Below, in pieces: positions 35,632-45,002 of a stretch of 64,000 bases of DNA. Made by a program: the position numbers and the translations under genes. Source of the DNA: Eudorina sp. 2006-703-Eu-15 (taxonomy: Eukaryota > Chlorophyta > Chlorophyceae > Chlamydomonadales > Volvocaceae); NCBI GenBank assembly GCA_003117195.1, contig BDSI01000095.1:342362-406361 (forward strand). Direction: 5' to 3'. Numbering within the stretch: position 1 is the first letter of the stretch; every line of letters starts with the position of its first letter. The notes beneath the pieces were generated by a model. The model was not told where the DNA came from, ran no database searches, and worked only from the letters and a program-made list of their open reading frames with translations.

Positions 35632-38600
35632 TTACCCCGGGCCCCTCCGCAGCCTGGCCGCCAGCCTGGAGAACAGCCTCTGCGGCCCGCTGCTGATCGC
35701 GAACATGATGACCGCCCCCGCCACCCCCACATTGAGGGACTCCATGCCGCCCTCCATAGGCACACTCACGACCTGGCACAGCTGCCGTACATCCGCCGAC
35801 AGCCCCCGGCCCTCACTCCCCAGCACCAGCGCCACACCTCCCCACCGGCCGCCAGTGCCACCACCTCCACCCCCACCAACCCCATCTCCACCACCAACCC
35901 CACCAACCCCACCAACCCCATCTCCACCACCACACCCCTCGATCCCAGCGCCGGAGGCATCCCTTGCGGACCCCGCCCCGAGACCCCGACCCGGGGCCTC
36001 CCCTGCTGAGGGCCTGGCGGCTCCGGAACCCTCCCAGTCGTCCCCCCGCAGCAGCGCCATCAGCCCTCCGGACTCCAACAGACCCACGGGTCTCTCAGCT
36101 CCTGAGCAGCCCTCCTGCGCCTCCTCCCCCTCCTCCTCCTCGTCCTCCTCCTCCATGTCGGCACACAGCAGCAGCAGCCCCGCCTCCGCCGCCGCGGCCC
36201 GCAGCTCCTGCAGCCCCACCGCCGGCGCCAGCGGCAGCCGCAGCAGCGCCCCCCGGCTGGCCCTCAGCGCCTTGTCGTTGCCCGGGTCGCAGCAGCCCGG
36301 CAGCAGCGCCAGACCCCCCCACCCGAACGCCAGGGCGGAGCGAGCCAGGGTGCCCAAGTTGCCAGGGTCCTGCACGCCGTCGAGGACGAGCAGCCGTACA
36401 GGACGACGACTGTCATGTTGTACTGATGCCGTACCGTGGGATGCGGCTGTGGGGCAAGCAGGTGGCGGTCTGTTGCCGTCGCCGTCGACGCCGACGTCGC
36501 CGCTACCGCTGGCACTGGCGCCGCTGGTTGGCCCCACCGGGTCAGGTCCTGCCAGTTGCTGCAGCAGCTGCCGCAAGGTCCTCTCGGGGGGCAGGTCCAG
36601 CTCCGCCACCGCCTCCACGCCCCCGGCGCTCTCCACACCGCTGACCTGGCGGGGGACACCGTAGGCCGGTGTTGGGGGTGGGGGCGCGGGTGGGGGGCGC
36701 GGGTGGGGATGCGGGTGGGAAAAGTGATGGAAATTGAGGCGGCGAATGGAACTGTGCTCGATCACGGGGGTACGAGGCGGGGGGGGTGAGGACATCTGAT
36801 ACCCGATATCCGGAAAGCCGGAAAGCGGCTCCCACCTGGCGATTGGCGCATTCACACCACACCCGTGGCGCCCTCTTGGGCCCGATGAGCCTTCAGCCAC
36901 AGGCGGCCACAGGCCGCTGGAGGCCGCTGGAGGCCGCTCACCTTTTTGAGGACCGCCTCAGTGGCCCACACCACCCGCTGCGCCGCCACCCGCGGGGGCG
37001 GGTCCGCGCCTTCGGGCAGCAGCACCACCCGGGCGGACAGCGGGTGCGGGGAGTCGCCTGAGGACGTGTGTACGGGTGTGTTTACGAGGGTGTGTACGGG
37101 GGTGTGTACGGGGGTGCGTATGTGGGGTATAGGGAAGGGAAGGAGGGGAGCGGGGGCAGGGGGAGAGACGTGCGAAGAGGTCTGCGCGTTGAAAGCCAGT
37201 CAGGGCGGGTTGAAGCGGCAGGAGAGGTGAGGTGAGGTGGTGGGCTGCTGGGCTCCGACCCGTGGGTCGCTGCGACTGGCCGGCGGAGCGCACCGCGGCG
37301 GTGGCGCGACGGTGGGGCCCCGGGTGTTCCAACAGGTGCAGGTGCAGGTGCAGGTGCAGGTGCAGGTGCAGGTGCAGGTGCAGGTGCAGGTGCAGGTGCA
37401 GGTGCAGGTGCAGGTGCAGGTGCAGGTGCAGGTGCAGGTGCAGGTGCAGGTGCAGGTGCAGGTGCAGGTGCAGGTGCACACCCCGGCGAGACATCCAACG
37501 GCCGCAGTGCGCTCGATGGCACTTAACCATCGCTCGATGGTTAAGTGCCACGTGTGCAACCACCCCGCATGCGGTCAGGGCCGCCACATCTGGACGTCCC
37601 GGGTCGCGGCTCCCCTCCTCCCCTCCCGTGTCCCCCTTCGGGCCCTCATTTCTGGCTCCCTTGGCTCCGGACACCACATGCGCGTTTGGTTGCTCCCTCC
37701 ACTTCATCTTTGTACACTACACATGTACCCACTCGCGACTCTTCCTCAACTCCCCGCCCGCCACCCACCCGCCCGCCACCCGCCACCCGCCCGCCACCCG
37801 CCACCCGCCCGCCACCCACCCGCCACCTCCCGCAGCAGCTCCGAGCCCACCAGCACCACCCGCCGCATCTCCCGCCTGTACGGCGCGCTGCTCCTCAGTC
37901 GCACAAGGTGCTTCACGTAGGCGTTGGTGGGGGAGGTGATCAGACCCACCTGCAGACCCCCCCGGGGGGGAGTCAGTCCGTCAGCCAGTCAGGGCGGGAG
38001 GGGAAATCGAACCGGAGGAGGAAGGGAGGAGGAATGGAGGGGGAAAGGAGGGAAATGAAGGAGGAGGTGGATGAAACCCCTGGGGCTCAGGGGCCCAACG
38101 TGGATGGGCTGCCGGCGGGGAGGGAGACCCCACCCCGTGGCGGGGTAGGTAGGTAGGGCGGAAGGGGTCAGGGCGTCAGATGCTGACTGAAGGGGTCAGG
38201 GAGGGCCAGCAGGGGTGCGGCAAGGGCTGGCCCAGAGGAACCTACCCCCCCCCCCGGGGGGCGGAGAGCTCACCTCGGGCAGCCCCGGGCCACGAGGCCC
38301 CCCGCGCTCCGAATCGTCGCCCCCGCTGCCGTACCCTCTGTCCGCCGCAGTGCCGGCATTCCCGTCAGCGGCCCCGCCGGTCGGTGGAGGGGCGGCTGAG
38401 GGCGGCGGACGCGGTGGCAGCTGCTGCTGCCGGAGTCCTTGCTGCCGCTGTCGCCTGCGCGCAGCAGCATCACCGCCGGCCTCACCGCTGCGGTGGACCC
38501 GACTGGCCCCGCCCCCGGCGACCGTGGGTTCCAGATGCGGTGCAGGGGTGGGGGGTGGAATAGCGTCCCGCCATTGCCGGGGAGGAGGGTGCGGCGGCGA

Positions 38601-38966
38601 GTCCCCGGCGGATCGCCGCCCCGATCCAGCCGCCGCTGGAGGTATGAGCGCGGCGCCGGCCGGCCGGCCCGCTGCTAAGTGGGGTGTGCGGAGGAGGTGT
38701 GGCTTCCATAAGGCCCCGCTGCAGGGTCCTCCGGTCCGCGGTTGGCCGCCCGCGGCCGGGCCGGCGGGCACGGGGGCGTGGGCGAACAGTTTGAGCGTGA
38801 GGCAACGATGAGCGGCTTGAGGAGGATGAAGAGGTGCCTGATGGAGAATTGAAATGTGAGGTGAAAGGAGCGCGCAGATGCCGCCTGAGGTGCCGACGAC
38901 GGGCCTATAATACTGCGACGCCAACGACAACAAAGCTGCTGCTCGTCCGCGAAGGAGCGGGTTCAT
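35632..38966 (-). CDS. SpoU/TrmH-family RNA 2'-O-ribose methyltransferase
   Basis: Transfers methyl from S-adenosylmethionine to a ribose 2'-OH in tRNA or rRNA. Exons 38966-38274, 37949-37820, 37057-36942 and 36645-35632 join in phase to about 650 residues. Exon 1 is a long Ala/Pro/Gly-rich leader starting MNPLLRGRAAALLSLASQYY, suggestive of a chloroplast or mitochondrial transit peptide. Exon 2 (ITSPTNAYVKHLVRLR...RRVVLVGSELLRE) and exon 3 form the substrate-binding domain. Exon 4 has the SPOUT knot motifs: LLVLDGVQDPGNLGTLARSA (motif 1), ALVLGSEGRGLS (motif 2) and VPMEGGMESLNVGVAGAVIM (motif 3). Motifs 1 and 2 are separated by an unusually long acidic then Gly/Val-rich insert. The exon 2 donor at 37819 was chosen because only it keeps phase with exon 3. 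The rRNA or tRNA target cannot be named. It is divergent from the mTERF-like gene. Confidence 0.85.
37333..37476. repeat. 24 perfect copies of CAGGTG in intron 2 of the SpoU methyltransferase gene
   Basis: Exactly 144 nt of uninterrupted CAGGTG on the + strand. The gene is on the other strand, so the pre-mRNA reads CACCTG repeats. It contributes no codons to the model. On the + strand each unit resembles the exon-boundary consensus CAG|GTG. Confidence 0.95.
37517..37550. repeat. perfect 16-bp inverted repeat with 2-nt loop
   Basis: TGGCACTTAACCATCG, a CT loop, then the exact complement. It lies in intron 2 of the SpoU methyltransferase gene, 40 nt past the CAGGTG array. It could form a cruciform or RNA hairpin. 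Confidence 0.85.
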
Positions 38967-39397
38967 AAGCAGAATAATTTAAGATAAATTGAATGTTTAC
39001 TAATTGTAATACATTTCCCATTATCGTCGCATCAAAATTCCAAGGAGCAGTCAGAAGCTCGTCCCAAAAGCGGTTGCCGTCACAACGGCCTCCAAATGAA
39101 ATTGCACGTCGCGCCTATGCCAAAGGTTATAATATATTTATGATATTACCTAAGATGATTGAAGGTCATCAGCGTGTCCGTCCGCGCTCGGCGGCAGAAG
39201 GACTTTTCCGGAAAGGCGGCCGAATTGTGAAGCTTCCCACACATGCTGTAGCGAAACCGGTTTCATCAGTCGAGCTCTCGAACACACGTGACACCAAATT
39301 GCACAGCCAACGTGCGTCGACAGGTACCCGGTAGCGGTCGTTCATGTCGTGCAAGGCTTGACCAAGTTTGCTCTGACGCAGACCCGCATTTCACGCT
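38967..39397. promoter_or_regulatory. divergent promoter region of SpoU methyltransferase and mTERF-like genes
   Basis: About 430 nt of relatively AT-rich DNA between the methyltransferase ATG (38966, -) and the first open frame of the mTERF-like gene (+). An upstream non-coding or coding exon of the mTERF-like gene may also lie here. No specific promoter element is evident. Confidence 0.4.
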
Positions 39398-39570
39398 GAT
39401 GTGCAGACGTCGAAGCCGCCAGTTGCAGCGGCCGCGACAACCTCTCACAACGCCCGGCCGCGCGGGGTGCCGCCGCGGCCGTCGATGGCATCCCTGGCAC
39501 AGCGGCGACAGCTTGGCGAGCGCTGCTCGCCACCGCAGCCTCCACCTGCATCCTCCTTCCAGGTCTGCCC

Positions 39571-40223
39571 ATGGAGCTGCCGCCTCCTCCTCCCACCCCG
39601 CTGTGGCCGTCTCCGCGGTCGTCTCCCACATCAGCCGCATCGCGGCCCCTCGCTGCTGCGCGGCTGCTGCTGCCGCTGTCCCCGGGGGCCCCCGCAGCCG
39701 CGCTCGCGGCCGATCTGCCCCCGGGCGCCTCCGCCCGGATGGACGCTGTACGGCAGCTGGCGTCACCGGATGTACGGGCCATGCGGGAGGTCTCGGAGGA
39801 GCTGGCGTCGAGGCCCGTTCCCCCGGGAGCAGAGGTCGCGACGTCGCCCCCCTCCACCTCCACCTCCACCTCGGTGTCAAGCGGCCGCGAGGTCGACCTG
39901 AAGGCGCGACTGAAGGTGGGGTCCAGGGGTAGACAGGTAGGGATAGATAGGGAGGGCCTCGTTTACCAAATCGAGAGGAGGCGGGGAGAAGGCCGGACTG
40001 TATCGGGCTGGATGGGTGTTCGGGGGATGGGTTCCGGGGATGGGTTCGGGGATGGGTTCGGGGGATGGGTTCGGGGGATGGGTTCGGGGGATGGGTTCGG
40101 GGGATGGGTTCGGCGACACCCGCACCCGTACACCGGTGCAACGCCCGTCCCGCACCCGCCTGGCTGCGAGTAATCATTACGGACGGTGTCTGGCCTCCTC
40201 GCTCCTACGGATCCCTACTATTG

Positions 40224-40261
<38 letters not shown>

Positions 40262-43200
40262 CCCTCCCTCTCCCTTCCTTCATGTGCCGGACGTCTCCCC
40301 CACACAGGCGGACCACCTGGCCGCACTGCTCAGCATCCCTCCCAGCCAGGCCAAGTCGCTCATGTCGGCGGAGAGGGAGCTGGGCCGACTGACCCGCGGC
40401 TCGGCCGCGGCGTCCTTCGACGCGGCGCGGGAGCTGCTGGGACTGGGCGGGGACGGCGCGCGAAACCGCGAGGTGGCGGGACAGCTGATTGTACGGCAGC
40501 CACGTGTACTGCTGGTTCCGGAGGCTGAGCTCCAAGACCGCTTCGCCGAGCTGCAGGTGCGGGCGGGCCACCCACCGGGTTACAAGGGGGGAAGGGAAGG
40601 GAAGGGAGGGATATAGGAACTTGGTTGACATTATAATCTGCGCTGCTGAGGGAGGGAGGGAGGGAGGGAGGGTGTGCGGCTGGTCACCGGTGTGCAGCTG
40701 TCTAACGGTGCGGCACCCACTGGGTGGCAATAGTACCCCAAGCCCCATCTGGTGGATCAGCAGCACCCAGGTTACGCCGCCCAGTGCTGCGGGGTGGCGT
40801 GTCGGGTGCCGAGCTGAGGAGCTGACAGCATCCGCTGCTTTCGCCGGCCAGCAACCCCGCGGGGTCCGCCCCGGCCCGGCCCCCCACACAGCACAGCTCC
40901 CCACAGCTCCCCACAGCTCCTCACAGCTCCCCACAGCTCCCCACAGCTCCCCACAGCTCCCCACAAATCGGCATCCAACACGCTCAGCAGCGTCCCGACA
41001 GTATCTCACCGCGCCTCCCCCTGCTGCCTGCCCCCTCCCGCCCCATGGCGCGCCGCGCCGCGCCGCGCCGCTTCCCCAGTCCCTGCTGTCCGTCCCCGCC
41101 CCGCTGGCCCGCAAGCTGGTGGCCTCCCAGCCCGGCCTGCTCACCCACCCGCCCGCCATCCTGACCGCCCGGCTGTCCGGACTGTGCGGGCTGCTCAACC
41201 TGGACCCCCCGCTGGCGGCCCGGGTGGCGGTCCACGAGCCGGGGCTGCTGGCGGTCAACGCGGGGGAGATCGCGACCCGTGGGTCGGAGCTGGCGGAGGA
41301 GCTCAAGCTCACCAGGCCGCAGGTGTGTAGTATGCCGTGCCCACCGTTACCGTTAAGATTGGGCGCGGTACGGTACGGTACGGCTCGGTGAGCGGGGGAT
41401 GCGGCGCGACGCGACGTGAGCAAGAATCGCAAACTTGCAATAAATTTTCGGAGGAACACTGATTCTTTTGCGTTTCAAGTAAGGCATGAGTACGTAACGC
41501 GCGACGGGTGACGCGATGGACAGAGTTGCGGGTGGGGACGTGTGGTGTTGGCCGTACGACCGATAGACACACCACGTTGGGTACGGCCTGGATGTCGGGG
41601 AATGATGCGGAGATACGGACGGGCGAAGGTTGTCTGTTGTACCTCCGAACATGACCGACCACATAGGCATGGGGTTCCCATGGCGGCTGTTTGTTCTCCG
41701 ACGTTTGAACTCCGTGCCCCCCCTCCCGCGAACCCCCGTGTCGTGCGCACCCCGTACGGCAGCTGGTTGCCGTACTCCGACGGCACCCCCGCGCGCTGCT
41801 GCTGCCGGCTGCGACGCTGCGCGCCCGGCTCGGGTCTCTGGCTGCTCTGCTGGAGGTGCCGCGGGGCGAGGCCCTGGGCCGTGTGGTGATGGGCGCCCCG
41901 CGGCTGCTGGTGGCTGAGGAGGTGGAGGTGGAGGCGGGGCTGAGGGCGCTGGAGGGGCTGCTGCAGGTGCGGGTGCGGGGAGGGAAACTGGGGGTGTGTA
42001 AGACAAATTGAGCCGCGAGAAGCGAAGTCCAGCGGAACAGGCCCGTGTATGTGTGTTTCTTAGGCAGGCAGAACAGGAGTGCGTGTGTGAAAGGGGAGGG
42101 TGGGGCGCTAGGGTGTGGCAACGGTGCGGAATGGGGCCGGGCGGGCCTACATCGGCCCCTGACGGGGTTGCTCCTGCCCGGATCCCGGTGTTTGTCCTAT
42201 TTGGAACTTGACGGGAGTGGGTTTCTTGCGGATGCCGACCCGTAGGTGAGTGGGCCTTCGCTGTCCCATCCCTGGAGGAGCGACGAACCTGCCCTGCAGG
42301 CCGTGCTGCCGTACTGTATGACGTGTCACTGATTGGCTCTCTCTCACGGTGTTACTCTCACGGTGTTACCCCCACGGTGTTACACGACCCCAAACCAAAC
42401 CATGCCTTCCCCCCCGACGGTCTCTTCCTTGTTGTGCCCGCGCTCCTTTCCCCGGGCGTGTACGTGTGTGTGTGTGCGGTGTGTGTGTTTCTTAGGCAGG
42501 CAGAACAGGAGTGCGTGACATTCGAGGGGCCGAGTAGCGCCCAATAATTTGCCCGTATGCGTATATAATATACCCATTGCCCGACCCATATGTGCGTGTG
42601 TGTATACGGTGTTCAGACCTCTCGGGACCGCGCTGTGGTGGTGGCTTCGGAGCACCCCGTGCTGCTGCTGACCCCCGGGTCGGTCCTCAAGGAGCGGCTG
42701 ACCACCCTGGCGGACCTGGCGCACGTCTCCCTCGCCAAGGTGCGGACCACGGGACCTGCGCCATGTCGCAGCTTGGCACTGTCCTAGGTTTCTGGCACCG
42801 TCTGTCCTCAGCCCTCGCCGACCGGCCTCCGCTTCCTTGTCTCCAGGGGGGCCTTAGAGCTTTACTTATAACGCTGCACGGTCGTCTCCTGTTGTGTACT
42901 ACTTGTGTTGCTCCACCCTGATGGACGCCTGTAAGGATCGCCACCCGCCGCAACCCCCGAATGGGCGGGCCACCTCCCTCACCCACCGCAACCCCCGAAT
43001 GGGTGGGCCACCTCCCTCACCCACCGCACCCTGGGCCCCCTCGCGTCGCCCGGCGGCCGTACTCCAGGCGCGATCCCTGGTGCTGGACAAGCCCTCGCTG
43101 CTGACCAAGAGCAGTGCGGCCATGAGGAGGGCGGTGGCGGAGGCGGAGGCGGCAGACGCGGCGGAGGCGGCCGGGGACCCGACCGGGGGGGCGAGTGCGA

Positions 43201-43331
43201 CTGCGGCCCGGCGGGCGTCGGCCCCTGGGGCCGCTGACAGCAGCCGGACGGGGAGTGGGGGCGGAAACGGAGGGGCCGAAGTTAGCGGCGGAGGCGGTGG
43301 CTGGTTTTCTTTCTTGGGTGGACGGCGATAA
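39571..43331 (+). CDS. mTERF-like helical repeat protein, putative organelle transcription/RNA factor
   Basis: Six exons join in phase: 39571-39915 (start uncertain; the frame stays open back to 39398), 40308-40556, 41080-41322, 41763-41966, 42617-42739 and 43068-43331, about 475 residues from this ATG. The central exons show mTERF-style repeats of about 30 residues, with helices ending in a 'P..LL' signature: VRQPRVLLVPEAEL, ASQPGLLTHPPAIL, HEPGLLAVNAGEI, LRRHPRALLLPAATLRARL, MGAPRLLVAEEVEV and SEHPVLLLTPGSVL. mTERF proteins bind nucleic acid in chloroplasts or mitochondria and affect transcription termination, splicing or ribosome assembly. The N-terminal Pro/Ser/Ala-rich stretch is compatible with a transit peptide. 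The last exon ends in an Ala/Gly/Ser-rich tail, GGGGGWFSFLGGRR. The specific role is unknown. Confidence 0.6.
40224..40258. repeat. (TA)n dinucleotide repeat in intron 1 of the mTERF-like gene
   Basis: About 35 nt of mostly TA, about 50 nt upstream of the exon 2 acceptor at 40307. Just before it is a G-rich GGGGGATGGGTTC tandem at about 40020-40110. Confidence 0.85.
40612..40648 (+). repeat. dispersed intronic element, antisense copy in mTERF-like gene
   Basis: Reads TATAGGAACTTGG followed by TTGACATTATAATCTGCGC on the + strand, the complement of the usual orientation. It lies about 55 nt after the 5' splice site at 40557. Confidence 0.65.
42051..42517 (+). repeat. pair of identical 35-nt direct repeats in intron 4 of the mTERF-like gene
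   Basis: The same 35 nt (core CTTAGGCAGGCAGAACAGG) occurs at 42051-42085 and 42483-42517. The first copy is immediately preceded by AGAAGCGAAGTCCAGCGGA at about 42020-42038, a motif also seen near 11,475. This suggests a short mobile or duplicated sequence. Confidence 0.8.
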
Positions 43332-45002
43332 GGGGGTGTCCTGGGAGGCAAGCCCGGAGGGGTGGTGGGCGGGGGGTGAGAGGGTGGTGAGGGAGGCTTA
43401 CCGCGCGGGAGGGAGGGAGGGAGGCAACCGGTTTCAAAATACCAGTAGACAGTGATGCGGCACATGGCGAAGACCTGGGCTTTAACCCCCCCTGTCGAGT
43501 CTTTATCGGATATTTGCTCTGGCAGCTCTGCTCTGCTCTGGCAGCAGCGCAGTATAAATGTGTCTACCAATTTCCTATATACTCCCCCTTTCTGTTGGCC
43601 GGCTGCTGCACCCCGACCTCCCGGCCGGAGGAGGTGAGGTATCACCATGCTCTGGTACGGTAAAGCGGGCGGGGCGGGGCGAGGTGGGTAGAGGGGCTAC
43701 AGCCACAAGAGCCTCTGCAGCAACCGCTGCCGTACAGCTGTATGCCTGCCGAATGGCTGTTGCACAAGGGCTGAGGGGCCGAAACCGGACTGCTGGTGGG
43801 GGCCCCTTGGGGCCTTATCTGTGAGGGGGGCTGCGGAACCGAACGGACAGGCCAACGAATCGGCGGCCAAGTCGGTCACACTGGTTGCTTGCGGTCATGG
43901 GCAAACAGAATCCATTTAACAGATGGCAGGGGTCAACGCGTCAAGTGGTTCAATGAAGGCCCGTCACTGAGGTGAAGATGTCCTCGTCCTCCTGCCTTCG
44001 GCCGAGGTGCCGCCAACCCATGAGAGCCACCCTCCCCCCTTACCGGCCCATATCGTCACACACCGATGGTGGGTCAAGAGAGTTGCCACGTCAGCATTTC
44101 CTCCACGCCAGGTCGCAAGTATGAGGCTGACTTTCCCGTGGCGACTTACAGGGTGGACCCTCCCTCCCTCCCTCCCTCCGTACCCCGACCGGGTCGTTCC
44201 AACGGACCCACACTACGACGTTTGCTGTCCGCTGCCAGTGGCGTGCACACGGACGGACGGACGGACGGACGGACGTCGTCCACACAGCTTTTGCTGATTT
44301 GCTCGCTGCTCTCTGGGAGGATGTGTGCAAGACGGCCAAGCAAGACGGCAGCGTGGGGACTTGGAACTTCGGACGGGACACCGGCGACCAACCCCCAGGA
44401 ACCGTCACACATAAGCGCTGTCTCGGCAGCTTGGAAGGCCGCCGCGGCCGAAACCGCAGGGGCGTCCCGCAAGCCCGTCCAGCTCCGAAACCAAGGAAAG
44501 AGATGAGGTGAAGGACAAGCGAGGAAGACAAGGTTTGCAGCCCTCGCATGCGTTGGGTCCGCTGCAACTAGGTAGGCAGCCAGAGGGGTTGTTGGCGGCG
44601 CCGCGATGCAGTGGGGTGGTTGGCCACCCCCTACCTACGTCAACCAAGACACAAACCACAACAAGTCACCGAATGGGTCAGCTACCCCCCCCCTTCACAC
44701 ACACTCACTCCACTCTCCAGGGACACCCTTCCACACCCCTCCACTCAACTCCAAGTGACACAGCCGTGGCGGGCACCTGGACACCTCCCACCACCACCTC
44801 CCACCACCACCTCCCACCACCACCTCCCACCACCAGCAGCCTTTGTGACGCGCGGTCGTCGGCTCCACGGCCCAGGCAGGGTGACGTCGACTCGATGCCC
44901 GCCCCATCGCTCAAGGGGGGCATGTCCTCTCTTTAAATACCCTTCGTGCCGCAGGAGCAGCACCAGCACCAGCAGCGTTGGCAGCAAGGTTGTCAGCAAC
45001 GG
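43332..45002. other. intergenic region between convergent mTERF-like and SEC6 genes
   Basis: About 1.7 kb holding both 3' ends. It contains one copy of the dispersed element (43542-43581), a GGAC tetramer run (about 44246-44275) and a CCACCACCACCTC run (about 44785-44835). On the - strand TGTAA occurs near 44,144, a distant candidate signal for SEC6. I see no exon. Confidence 0.5.
43542..43581 (+). repeat. dispersed element copy downstream of the mTERF-like gene
   Basis: A full-length copy: GCAGCGCAGTATAAATG runs into TGTCTACCAATTTCCTATAT and then a C-rich tract. It lies about 210 nt past the stop codon, so a further intron there cannot be excluded. Confidence 0.75.

Noticed and set aside
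35261..36664. A 467-codon open frame on the + strand
   Set aside because: It is the antisense shadow of the SpoU methyltransferase exon, whose motifs are unmistakable on the - strand.
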